The notes below the pieces were generated by a model. The model had not been told where the DNA came from, searched no databases, and worked only from the letters and a program-made list of their open reading frames with translations. Made by a program: the position numbers and the translations under genes. Shown piece by piece: positions 19,418 through 28,023 of a DNA stretch of 64,000 nucleotides. The DNA lies in contig OZ241878.1 of assembly GCA_965203365.1 (NCBI GenBank), positions 682,001 to 746,000 of the forward strand, given 5' to 3'. The DNA is from VYFG01 sp965203365 (GTDB lineage: Bacteria; Pseudomonadota; Gammaproteobacteria; Arenicellales; Poriferihabitantaceae). The number at the start of each line of letters is the position of its first letter. Position 1 is the first letter of the stretch.

Positions 19418-20970
19418 TTCCCCAACAACCTTTGCACACCGGCAGTTCGGCCGAAATGCGCCTGTTCGACCAGTTGCAGGCCGCGTTTTCCAGTGCGAAT
19501 CAAAGCGGTTGGTTTTCCATGCACTCACTCAATCTCCCATGGCATGAGTACAAGCGTTTTGGCGAGATCGACTTTGTCGTCTGCGGACCAGAAGGCTTGT
19601 TCGTGCTGGAGGTGAAGGGTGGTGGGGTTTCCTGTCATGAAGGCATCTGGGAGACGACGAACCGTTTCGGTAAAACCAATCGACTGCGGGAGTCGCCATT
19701 CAAACAAGCTGAGGGAGCATTGCATGGGTTGCGAAAAAAACTTCCGGCCTCTCTCGCCAATGTGTTTGTCATTGGGTATGGTGTGGTCATGCCGGACATT
19801 GAGCGACTGCCGGACAGCGCGGAGTGGGACCGAGAGATTCTCGCGGATGGACGAGATTTCAGACAGTTCGAAAAGTGGCTGAATCGACTGATTCGCTACT
19901 GGGGTGCGAAAGACCCCGGCAAGAATCCGGCGGACCGTTCGCAGTTAACTGCACTGAAGCAATATTTGCGCCCCGATTTCGAGGCGGTGATGCCATTGCA
20001 TGCTTTTGCCCATGATGTCGAAATCCGTATCGCTCGATTGACGGAAGATCAACTGAAGTTGATTGATGTGGTGGAAGCCAACCCGCGGGTGATTTGTTCG
20101 GGCGGGGCGGGAACCGGAAAAACCATGTTGGCACTCGAATTGGCCAAGCGCTGGAGCGCTTCAGGAAGGAAGACGGTGCTCGCCTGCCATTCGCCATGGC
20201 TGAAACATTATCTGGAAAAAATGGCGGTTCCCGGATTGGTGGTCAGCAGGGTGGAGTCGATTCATATTGCGGCTAGACGTGCCGACATCGAAAAATTCGA
20301 TGCCTTGATCGTGGATGAGGGGCAAGACATCTTGAACATGGATGCTCTGGACCGACTGGACCACTGTCTAGTCGGTGGGATTGGTGAAGGTAGTTGGTGT
20401 TTTTTTCATGATATCAACAATCAGTCTGGCCTGTGTGGCTCCTATATGCCTGATGCCTATGACTACCTGGAAAGTTTTTGCCCGGTGCGAATCCCACTGA
20501 AGACGAATTGTCGCAACACACTGCCCATCCTGCAACGGATACAAGTTGACCTGAACGCTGATATGGGAAATTCGGGAGTTGGCGAGGGGCCGGCAGTGCG
20601 GGAAATCAATGCTCATAACACCGAAGATGCTGTCCAGTCTTTAGAGCATGAGTTACAGAAACTCGTGGATGATGAGGGATTCAATCCCGGTGATATTGTG
20701 GTGCTTTCTCCCATTTCGTATACGCTGTCCTGCATATCTTTCTTATCCCAGCACTGGCGACATGCCATCGCCATTCTGGACGATACCTCATCGCGTGCCC
20801 TGCATCGTCATGCGATTGGTTTTGCACGGATTGAGGATTTCAAGGGGCTGGAGAGCGAAGTCGTGGTTCTTGTCGATATGCCGAGGCCTGGATATAGCGA
20901 AGCCCTGCGTTCATTGCACTATGTTGGGATGAGTAGGGCGCGTGCCTTGTTGAGCATGATTTGTTGTTGA
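19408..20970 (+). CDS. NERD-domain SF1 helicase
   Basis: A 520-residue protein with an N-terminal NERD nuclease-like domain: GEIDFVVCGPEGLFVLEVKG begins at residue 52, with the D and the E-x-K pair expected for the fold. A UvrD-like helicase core follows: Walker A GGAGTGKTMLALE near residue 232, motif II IVDEGQDILNMD near 302, then FKGLESEVVVLVD and YVGMSRARALLSM at the end. The chosen ATG at 19408 has a GGGAAG ribosome site and overlaps the previous gene by 10 bp. The frame is open further upstream, but only as overlap. It is the last gene of the drmAB operon and resembles the NERD helicase at the left window edge. Together they bracket the island. Confidence 0.88.
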   Translation: MRMIPQQPLHTGSSAEMRLFDQLQAAFSSANQSGWFSMHSLNLPWHEYKRFGEIDFVVCGPEGLFVLEVKGGGVSCHEGIWETTNRFGKTNRLRESPFKQAEGALHGLRKKLPASLANVFVIGYGVVMPDIERLPDSAEWDREILADGRDFRQFEKWLNRLIRYWGAKDPGKNPADRSQLTALKQYLRPDFEAVMPLHAFAHDVEIRIARLTEDQLKLIDVVEANPRVICSGGAGTGKTMLALELAKRWSASGRKTVLACHSPWLKHYLEKMAVPGLVVSRVESIHIAARRADIEKFDALIVDEGQDILNMDALDRLDHCLVGGIGEGSWCFFHDINNQSGLCGSYMPDAYDYLESFCPVRIPLKTNCRNTLPILQRIQVDLNADMGNSGVGEGPAVREINAHNTEDAVQSLEHELQKLVDDEGFNPGDIVVLSPISYTLSCISFLSQHWRHAIAILDDTSSRALHRHAIGFARIEDFKGLESEVVVLVDMPRPGYSEALRSLHYVGMSRARALLSMICC

Positions 20971-21097
20971 TGGGGGTTGTGGTCAGGATATTTGGAAATG
21001 GAACGAGGATAACAGCCAATACGTCGGCATATCCTTGCCCACCAGAAGGTGATGGTATCGATGCGGTTCCGCATGCCTGAATGGAAGCTGTCGAATA

Positions 21098-21610
21098 ATG
21101 CCCATGGCCAATGAAGCAGGCGTAAAAATGAGTCGGTGGAGGGAAGAAGATTACATGATGATGGCCCTTGAGGAAGCTGACTTGGCCGAGTCCAAGGGTG
21201 AAGTCCCGGTCGGAGCCGTGGTGGTGATGGAGGGTGCCGTGGTCGCCCGGGATCATAACCGGACTATTTCTGCCTGTGATCCGACGGCCCATGCAGAAAT
21301 TTTGGCTCTGAGGAACGCTGCGGCTTTCACTGGCAATCATCGACTCTCGGGAGCTGATCTGTATGTTACGTTGGAGCCATGTATCATGTGCGCGGGCGCC
21401 ATTCTACACGCTCGTATCAGCCGTCTTTTCTATGCCACGCCGGACTGGCGTTTCGGTGCGACAGGCAGTGCCTTGAACCTCCTGGATTCGCCATTTCTGA
21501 ATCACCGCACGAAAGTCGTTTCGGGAATCAAGCAACAGCAGGCCCGGGAAAAACTGGAGCGGTTTTTCCTCCGGCGTCGAGGTCACCCGAACGATCGTGG
21601 GGCCGGTTAG
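21098..21610 (+). CDS. tadA: tRNA-specific adenosine deaminase TadA
   Basis: TadA converts adenosine 34 to inosine in the anticodon of tRNA-Arg(ACG). The zinc-binding signatures are intact: PTAHAEILALRNAA (HAE, with the catalytic Glu) and TLEPCIMCAGAILHARI (PCxxC). The C-terminal SPFLNHRTKVVSGI and REKLERFF are also usual. The length fits the family (150-170 residues). ATG 21098 is the longest start. ATG 21128 (MSRWREEDYM) has a better-placed CAGG ribosome site and is equally possible. The gene converges with and overlaps the sco1-like gene by 4 bp. It is the first clearly housekeeping gene to the right of the defence island and marks its edge. Confidence 0.95.
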   Translation: MPMANEAGVKMSRWREEDYMMMALEEADLAESKGEVPVGAVVVMEGAVVARDHNRTISACDPTAHAEILALRNAAAFTGNHRLSGADLYVTLEPCIMCAGAILHARISRLFYATPDWRFGATGSALNLLDSPFLNHRTKVVSGIKQQQAREKLERFFLRRRGHPNDRGAG

Positions 21611-22278
21611 CTGTTCGCCATGAAACGGCGAACGGCCAGCAGATCACTGGCCAGTTTCCTGGCTTCAAAGGGAGGCTGGAGCAGGGCGGCCAATCGGGTT
21701 TCTGGAGAGATGAGAAACAAGGCGCCCGTATGGTACACCAAATAGTTGACGGCTCCGGGCTCATGGTCTTCAATGGCATAGGGGACTCCCAATTGATCGG
21801 TGAGACTATCCACCTGATCGCTGTTGCCGGAAGCCGCCACCCACTGGTCATTGTAAAACCGGATGTAGCCGGCCAACTGTTCGGGCGTATCGCGCTGGCC
21901 ATCCACGGATATGAAAGCCACCTGCAGATTGGCCAGCGTTGCTGGAGCTTCCGCCTGATAGTACACCATGGCTTCTTGGATCAGGGACATGGTGATCGGG
22001 CAGATGTCCGGGCAGAATGTGTAGCCAAAGAAAATCAGCGTCCATTGATCCTGTAGCTGTTCCAGTGTGAAAGGGGTATTGTGGTGGTCCGTCAATTCGA
22101 AAGCCTGCAAGGCCTTTTGCTCCGGCCAGAAAAACCCCTGGACCGGCGGTGGAGATTGTCGGGACCAAGGCCAGTCCCACTTTGGCTGTGCCAGCCAGAT
22201 GCCGGTCAACAAAGCCACAAGACAGCCAAGGAGCATCCCTCCGAGACGAAGTTTCATGTTGTCGCTCATCAATGGCAT
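21607..22278 (-). CDS. SCO1/SenC family copper chaperone
   Basis: A 223-residue membrane-anchored thioredoxin-fold protein of the Sco1/SenC/PrrC family, which delivers copper to, or keeps reduced, the CuA site of cytochrome c oxidase. It has one N-terminal membrane segment (LLGCLVALLTGIWLA), then the copper-binding TFCPDICPITM (CxxxC) and the distal His in VYHTGALFLI. The rest faces the periplasm. Start choice is uncertain because ATGs also occur at 22266 (MSDNM) and 22254 (MKLRL). It overlaps the tadA stop by 4 bp on the opposite strand. No oxidase gene lies in the window, so its partner is elsewhere. Confidence 0.92.
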   Translation of the reverse strand: MPLMSDNMKLRLGGMLLGCLVALLTGIWLAQPKWDWPWSRQSPPPVQGFFWPEQKALQAFELTDHHNTPFTLEQLQDQWTLIFFGYTFCPDICPITMSLIQEAMVYYQAEAPATLANLQVAFISVDGQRDTPEQLAGYIRFYNDQWVAASGNSDQVDSLTDQLGVPYAIEDHEPGAVNYLVYHTGALFLISPETRLAALLQPPFEARKLASDLLAVRRFMANS

Positions 22279-22364
22279 GGATGATTTATGAAAGTCTACA
22301 TTCGAACCTAGTGTTCAGAGTATACTGGATCGTGCAAACAACAACTTCAGAGGTCGCAATACCC

Positions 22365-23501
22365 ATGAACACCCAATATCAGACAAACACCACCCCCCGA
22401 AAGTTCTCTTTCGATAAATCAATGCTCCTGGGACTGATGCTAGGACTCATCTTCAGCCCGATGGCTTGGGCTGAGGGCGAACTTTACGTCACCAACTGGG
22501 CTGAATACATTGGAGAGGAAACCATCTCCAATTTCGAGAAAGAGTACAATATCAAGGTGATATACGACACCTATGATTCGGTGGAGGCCATTGATTCCAA
22601 GCTGTTGGCCGGAAACTCGGGTTATGACGTGGTCAGCCATTCCAGCACTCCAGTGGCACGGATGATTCCGGCCGGAATTCTGCAGCCGGTCGACAAGTCC
22701 AGACTGGATAATTTCAAGCATCTGCGCCAGGACATCCTGCAGTCCCTTTCTGCCGAAAAAGATCCAGGGAATCAGTACTTTGTCCCCTATATGTGGGGCA
22801 CTCATGGTGTGACCTACAACGAAGCGTTTGTCCGTGAGGTTTTTCCCGACGCGCCCATCGGTTCGATGGACCTGGTCTTTAAACCGGAAAACATGGAAAA
22901 ACTGGCACAATGCGGGGTGTCCTTTCTGGATTCTCCCACCGATGTCATCCCGATGGCACTGGCCTATCTGGGCCTCGACCCGGCATCGACCAATCCGGAT
23001 GACTACGCCAAGGTGCAGGAGTTGCTGCTCAAGGTTCGTCCCTATATCAAGACGTTCGATAACTATGCATATCAACGCATGCCACAGAAGGAGTTCTGTG
23101 TGGCCGTGACATGGGGACCCGATGGACTTTTGGCCATGTCCGGTGCCCGGGAAGCCAATACCGGCGTGGTATTGGATTTCTTCTTGCCGGAGGGGGACGG
23201 GGCAGCCAATATCTGGGTGGATGGTTGGGTGATCCCGGCGGACGCGCGCAATGTGGACAATGCGCATTTATTTCTGAATTACATGATGCGTCCGGAGGTT
23301 GCCGCTCAAGACAGCAATTTCACTTGGTACGCGACGGCAAATGCCGACGCCTTTCCCTTGGTGGACGAGGAAGTGACCAGCAGTCCCGCCGCCTATCCAC
23401 CCGAAGAAGAAGTGGTGAAAATGTATTCCCTGAACCCGGTTCCACCCCGTGTGGAACGGATTCGAACTCGAACCTGGACCAATATCAAGTCAGGTAATTG
23501 A
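22365..23501 (+). CDS. polyamine-type ABC transporter substrate-binding protein (PotF/PotD family)
   Basis: This periplasmic binding protein of about 378 residues has a signal peptide (MLLGLMLGLIFSPMAWA, cleavage after AWA) behind a 25-residue N-terminal extension. The mature part opens with GELYVTNWAEYIGEE, matching the start of PotF/PotD-like proteins, and contains FVPYMWGTHGVTYN and NIWVDGWVIPADA of the ligand site. The frame is open back to 22149, but the ATG at 22365 has an AGAGG site and a proper signal peptide. Genes for the ATPase and two permeases follow in order, making a complete importer. The ligand is likely putrescine, spermidine or a related amine. The exact ligand cannot be read from the sequence. 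Confidence 0.9.
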   Translation: MNTQYQTNTTPRKFSFDKSMLLGLMLGLIFSPMAWAEGELYVTNWAEYIGEETISNFEKEYNIKVIYDTYDSVEAIDSKLLAGNSGYDVVSHSSTPVARMIPAGILQPVDKSRLDNFKHLRQDILQSLSAEKDPGNQYFVPYMWGTHGVTYNEAFVREVFPDAPIGSMDLVFKPENMEKLAQCGVSFLDSPTDVIPMALAYLGLDPASTNPDDYAKVQELLLKVRPYIKTFDNYAYQRMPQKEFCVAVTWGPDGLLAMSGAREANTGVVLDFFLPEGDGAANIWVDGWVIPADARNVDNAHLFLNYMMRPEVAAQDSNFTWYATANADAFPLVDEEVTSSPAAYPPEEEVVKMYSLNPVPPRVERIRTRTWTNIKSGN

Positions 23502-23602
23502 GTTGGGCCGGAAGCGTGGTCCATCACTCCATGGCGTATCGCGTGGCACGCCATGGAGTCTCCCAAGGTATTATGGTCTTGTTCTCTTGATCGGAAAGTA
23601 GC

Positions 23603-24754
23603 GTGTCAACGGAATCCCAACACGACCTTTCCCAGACACCCTGGCTGGACCCCGAACAGGAACCCTTTATTCGAATTCAGGGCGTCACGAAGCAGTTCGG
23701 CGCCTTCGTGGCGGTGGACAATGTGGATCTGGACATCTATCGTGGCGAACTGTTTGCCCTGCTCGGGGGCTCCGGTTGTGGCAAGACCACCTTGCTCAGG
23801 ATGATCGCTGGTTTCGAGACGCCCACCAGCGGGCGGATTGTCATTGACAATGAGGATATGCAGGCAGTCCCCGCCTATGAGCGCCCGGTGAACATGATGT
23901 TCCAGTCATATGCCCTCTTCCCTCACATGACGGTTGAGCAAAATGTGGCCTATGGCCTGAAACGAGATGGGGTGGTCAAGGGGGAAATCCGTATTCGAGT
24001 CGCTGCGATGCTGGATATGGTGGAACTGAGCCCGTTTCGCAAGCGGAAGCCCCATCAATTGTCAGGCGGTCAGAGACAACGAGTGGCCTTGGCGCGCTCG
24101 TTGGTGAAAAATCCGAAAGTGTTGTTGCTGGATGAGCCGTTGGGGGCGCTCGATAAGCGGTTGCGGGAGCAAACCCAGTATGAACTGATGAACATTCAGG
24201 ATCAGTTGGGCGTGACGTTCATCGTGGTGACGCATGATCAGGAAGAGGCCATGACCCTGTCCACGCGGATTGCCGTTATGGAACAGGGTTGGTTCCAGCA
24301 GATCGGCACTCCGACGGAAATCTATGAGTATCCCGAATCCCGGTTTGTCGCCGACTTTATCGGGTCGGCCAATATGTTCGAAGGGAGGATTGCCGAGCAG
24401 TCAGGGAGTATCGTGACCGTTGGTGTGAAGGAACTGGCCCAGCCCATCCGGGTCGAACACACCACGTCCCTGCAGGAAGGGACTCAGGTCTGGGTCGCAG
24501 TGCGACCGGAAAAAATTCGCATTGCAAGAGAGCCATTTGAATCCCCTCATCTCAATACCCTCCAAGGCAAGGTGGAGGATATCGGATATTATGGCAATAG
24601 TTCCACTTACCGCATCCGCATCCACGCTGAGATGCTGCTGCAAATTACCCATCCCAACCTGCACCGTCCACGAGACGGCCGTCATCTGGCGGAATGGGAC
24701 GAAATGGTCTGGGTGGGATGGGAACCGGAAGCGGGTGTGGTCCTGACGCGCTAG
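23603..24754 (+). CDS. polyamine-type ABC transporter ATP-binding protein (PotA/PotG family)
   Basis: A 383-residue ATPase of the PotA/PotG type that powers the importer encoded around it. Visible motifs are Walker A GGSGCGKTTLLRM, Q-loop MMFQSYALFPHMT, signature LSGGQRQRVALARSL, Walker B VLLLDEPLGALD and switch His in VVTHDQEEAM. A C-terminal TOBE domain follows (VWVAVRPEKIRIA). GTG at 23603 is the start; the in-frame reading upstream gives no better alternative. It lies 101 bp after the binding-protein gene and 3 bp before the first permease gene. Confidence 0.95.
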   Translation: MSTESQHDLSQTPWLDPEQEPFIRIQGVTKQFGAFVAVDNVDLDIYRGELFALLGGSGCGKTTLLRMIAGFETPTSGRIVIDNEDMQAVPAYERPVNMMFQSYALFPHMTVEQNVAYGLKRDGVVKGEIRIRVAAMLDMVELSPFRKRKPHQLSGGQRQRVALARSLVKNPKVLLLDEPLGALDKRLREQTQYELMNIQDQLGVTFIVVTHDQEEAMTLSTRIAVMEQGWFQQIGTPTEIYEYPESRFVADFIGSANMFEGRIAEQSGSIVTVGVKELAQPIRVEHTTSLQEGTQVWVAVRPEKIRIAREPFESPHLNTLQGKVEDIGYYGNSSTYRIRIHAEMLLQITHPNLHRPRDGRHLAEWDEMVWVGWEPEAGVVLTR

Positions 24755-24757
24755 ATC

Positions 24758-25672
24758 ATGCGACGGTCCAAAGTGGGTCATCTGCTGGAACGGCTCCAGG
24801 CCAGTTGGAAGTTTCTGGTCGTGTTCATCCCCTATGTGTGGCTACTGATCTTCTTTCTGGCCCCGTTTTTTATGGTGCTCAAGATCAGTCTGGCGGAACT
24901 CAGGATTGCCTCCCCCCCGTTCACGCCCCTGATCAGTACCGATGGCACCGGAGCGACCATCATTCGACTGATGTTCGACAACTTCCGTTATCTGTGGGAG
25001 GACAGCCTTTACGTCAACACCTATCTCAACTCTCTGAAAATCTCGATCACGTCAACCCTCGCATGCCTCCTGATCGGCTATCCCATGGCTTACGCCATTG
25101 TGCGTTCGACTCCGACGGTCCGATATATCCTGCTGTTGCTGATCATCCTGCCCTTTTGGACCTCATTCCTCCTGCGAGTGTATGCGTGGATGGGTCTTCT
25201 GGCGGATCAGGGAACCATCAACGATCTGTTGATCTGGATCAGAGTGATTGAATCGCCGATTCGATTGCTATACACCGAATTCGCCGTGTATGTGGGGATT
25301 GTGTATACCTATCTTCCATTCATGATCTTGCCACTGTACGCCAACATGGAAAAGTTGGACATCACGCTGCTGGAGGCCGCTTCCGATCTCGGCGCCAGAC
25401 CCATGACCACGTTTCTGACGGTCATCCTGCCATTGACAATGCCGGGAATTGCTGCCGGTTCTCTGTTGGTCTTCATTCCGGCCACCGGTGAATATGTGAT
25501 TCCGGATCTTCTGGGCGGTGGGAATGTGCTGATGATCGGTCGAGTGCTCTACAATGAATTCAACGCCAATACCGACTGGCCGGTCGCCTCCGCGGTCGCC
25601 ATAGTGCTGCTGTTCCTGCTGGTCTTGCCGATGATGCTGTATCAGCATATTCAATCCAGGGAGACGAGGTAA
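24758..25672 (+). CDS. polyamine-type ABC transporter permease (PotB/PotH family)
   Basis: A 304-residue inner-membrane permease with about six hydrophobic segments and the EAA loop in LEAASDLGARPMTTFLTVILP, which contacts the ATPase. It starts 3 bp after the ATPase stop and ends directly at the next permease start, as expected for a single transcript. Together with the 278-residue permease it forms the heterodimeric channel. Length and order match PotH/PotB. Confidence 0.93.
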   Translation: MRRSKVGHLLERLQASWKFLVVFIPYVWLLIFFLAPFFMVLKISLAELRIASPPFTPLISTDGTGATIIRLMFDNFRYLWEDSLYVNTYLNSLKISITSTLACLLIGYPMAYAIVRSTPTVRYILLLLIILPFWTSFLLRVYAWMGLLADQGTINDLLIWIRVIESPIRLLYTEFAVYVGIVYTYLPFMILPLYANMEKLDITLLEAASDLGARPMTTFLTVILPLTMPGIAAGSLLVFIPATGEYVIPDLLGGGNVLMIGRVLYNEFNANTDWPVASAVAIVLLFLLVLPMMLYQHIQSRETR

Positions 25673-26509
25673 ATGAACTCGAAACGTTCCCGTTTCCATT
25701 TCAGTGTCCTGTGTTTTGGCCTGGCTTTCTTATATGTGCCGATGGTGCTGTTGGTGTTCTACTCCTTCAATCACTCGAAAATTGTGCCCATCTGGGGAGG
25801 ATTTTCCTTGCGTTGGTACAAGGTCCTGTTTCAGAGCGAAGAGGTTTGGTCGGCGGCGACACTCAGTTTCAAGATTGCCTTTGTCAATGCCACGTTTGCC
25901 ATGATGATGGGTACGTTGGCGGGTCTGGCCTTGGTCCGGTTCGGTCGTTTTCGGGGCCGTACCTTGTTCACCGGATTGATCACCGCCCCCTTGGTCATGC
26001 CCGAGGTCATTACGGGCTTGTCGTTACTCCTTCTGTTCATCGGTCTGCAGGGCTTGATCGGATGGCCATCAGAACGGGGATTCACGACCATCACGATCGC
26101 CCACATCACTTTTTCCATGGCCTATGTGGCGGTCATCATTCAGTCTCGGCTTTCTGGCATGCAGGAAGATCTGGAGGAGGCGGCGCAGGACCTGGGGGCA
26201 CGGCCGATCAGGGTCCTGTTCGACATCACCCTGCCACGCCTAGCCCCGGGCATGCTGGCGGGTTGGTTGCTGGCCTTCACCCTGTCTCTGGATGATCTCG
26301 TGATCGCTTCTTTCACTACCGGGCCGGGTTCGAATACGTTACCGATCCTGATTTATTCCCGGATTCGTCTGGGACTCAGACCCGACATCAATGCACTGGC
26401 CACCATCATCATTCTCGCGATCACGAGCGGTGTCATCATTTTTGGCTGGATCATGTTCCGACAGCAACGTCAACGTCAACGGGATCTGCATCCCGCCGAC
26501 TTGTCTTGA
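25673..26509 (+). CDS. polyamine-type ABC transporter permease (PotC/PotI family)
   Basis: A 278-residue permease with about six membrane segments. The EAA loop is LEEAAQDLGARPIRVLFDIT and the typical PotI-like SLDDLVIASFTTGPG follows. It begins immediately after the previous permease's stop codon. It is the last gene of the importer operon and converges on the Rieske oxygenase gene 78 bp away. Confidence 0.94.
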   Translation: MNSKRSRFHFSVLCFGLAFLYVPMVLLVFYSFNHSKIVPIWGGFSLRWYKVLFQSEEVWSAATLSFKIAFVNATFAMMMGTLAGLALVRFGRFRGRTLFTGLITAPLVMPEVITGLSLLLLFIGLQGLIGWPSERGFTTITIAHITFSMAYVAVIIQSRLSGMQEDLEEAAQDLGARPIRVLFDITLPRLAPGMLAGWLLAFTLSLDDLVIASFTTGPGSNTLPILIYSRIRLGLRPDINALATIIILAITSGVIIFGWIMFRQQRQRQRDLHPADLS

Positions 26510-26587
26510 CGAGGCGTTCGTCGGTTTTGGTGGGTCGCCCCTCAGGATTCGGGTCCGGGGCGACTGGCTCACGGGGTGGGTGGCCGG

Positions 26588-27790
26588 TCAAGGCGTCATT
26601 GATGCGTTGCATGGTGTAACGTGCCCGTCTTCCGGTTCATGCAGGAGTTGGGCCACTGGCAATACTTTTTGGATGGCTTTGTGGAAATGGCGCACCCCCT
26701 GTTCCCGGCTTGACAGGGTCTGCTTCGGAAATGCGCTGGAACGAAGTCCATTTTGCATGGCTTGGACATATTGCTCGTCCTCCCGGTCCGTGATCTCGTT
26801 GATGCGGCGATTGAGGTATCTCACCGCCCGCATTTCTCGACGTTGGTCGGGCAGGGCATAGGCGTTTCCCAGAAACCAGGTGGTATCCGGTGTCTTGGGA
26901 AGCGTCATATAGAACTCGATGGAGTCTGGATAGAGCCCAATGACCATGTTGGGGAAAATTCCGATGTAGAGCCAGAGTTTCTGATTTTCTTCAGGCAGGT
27001 GTTCGAATCGGGGCAATAGCTGTTGGTAATTTCTCACACTCCAGATCGTGGCGAGCCGTTCATTGATCCGGGCGGTCGACACCGGGATATTGCCGATGCG
27101 GGAATCCCGATAGCTTGGTCCATAGAGTTGCTGCAAGGCAGGATGGCCGACCGGGATATGATACCCCTCGTTGTCGATATCATGGATGACCTTCCAGTTA
27201 TAGGGCCGGTGTTCGCGTGATTCGGCCTGGGGTAGGGCCACCATCTTTTCGACTTGATATGGTGAGATCAGTTCTTCCACCGGGGCCATGAGTTGTTTCA
27301 TGGACGCCCCACCGGACCGAAAACGAAAGAACACGAATCCCATCCAGATTTCGATCTCCAAAGGCACCAGGCCGTTATCTTCCAGGGACAGTGCCTCGAA
27401 TGTCTCGCGGGCCGGCACACTGATCAGTTGGCCGAGCGTGTCGTAGGTCCAGCCATGGAAAGGGCAAGAGAGCGTTCGATGGCAGTGCCCCCGCGGCTTG
27501 TCGAGCAGGAACGCTCCTCGATGTCGACAGATATTGTGAAAGGCGCGTAATTCTCCATCTTCGCCGCGAATGATCATGGCCCGCTCTCCAAACCCCTCGA
27601 AGGTCAAGTAATCCCCGGGCTGTGCGACATCGCTGACGTGACCGGCCAACATCCAGTTCGGTTTGAACAGGTTGTCCAGTTCCAGTTCAAAGAACTCGGG
27701 GTTGCGATAAGTCCAGCGAGGCAGGAGGTCGCTCATTTCGGATTGCGCTGGCTGGATGTGGACAGGGAGTGTCTGTGGGGTGGAAGTCAT
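26588..27790 (-). CDS. Rieske non-haem iron oxygenase, alpha-subunit type
   Basis: This 400-residue oxygenase has a Rieske [2Fe-2S] domain with ligands C88-x-H90 (ICRHRG) and C109-x2-H112 (CPFHGW). The C-terminal mononuclear iron centre shows HDIDNEGYHIPVGHP, with H211 and H216 as likely iron ligands. It resembles the family that includes carnitine and glycine-betaine monooxygenases and other amine-oxidising Rieske enzymes rather than classic ring dioxygenases. No reductase gene lies beside it, so electrons must come from elsewhere. The gene is downstream of a class III aminotransferase on the same strand and next to a polyamine-type importer. Oxidation of an imported amine is therefore the likely role. 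The substrate is inferred. Confidence 0.88.
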   Translation of the reverse strand: MTSTPQTLPVHIQPAQSEMSDLLPRWTYRNPEFFELELDNLFKPNWMLAGHVSDVAQPGDYLTFEGFGERAMIIRGEDGELRAFHNICRHRGAFLLDKPRGHCHRTLSCPFHGWTYDTLGQLISVPARETFEALSLEDNGLVPLEIEIWMGFVFFRFRSGGASMKQLMAPVEELISPYQVEKMVALPQAESREHRPYNWKVIHDIDNEGYHIPVGHPALQQLYGPSYRDSRIGNIPVSTARINERLATIWSVRNYQQLLPRFEHLPEENQKLWLYIGIFPNMVIGLYPDSIEFYMTLPKTPDTTWFLGNAYALPDQRREMRAVRYLNRRINEITDREDEQYVQAMQNGLRSSAFPKQTLSSREQGVRHFHKAIQKVLPVAQLLHEPEDGHVTPCNASMTP

Positions 27791-28023
27791 TTTATCGCCC
27801 GTGGATCAGGAATGGTGGCGCCGGATTGCGTGTGGAATGGTCACTGTCTGTTCCGAACCGGAATTGACGGGTGCTGGCAGGGTTGTCTTTGCAGGTGAAG
27901 TGGCCGGACCCGCCACTTCGCTGACCCGTGAGGCCGTGTCCATCGGAGGATGAGTGGGCGGTCGACAGCATACCGAGCCGAGGACGGTCCGGGTTTGTCA
28001 GCAGGCCAGATTCGGCGGAACGT

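Noticed and set aside
22440..23267. 275-codon minus-strand frame
   Set aside because: It is antisense to the binding-protein gene, which has a signal peptide and family motifs.
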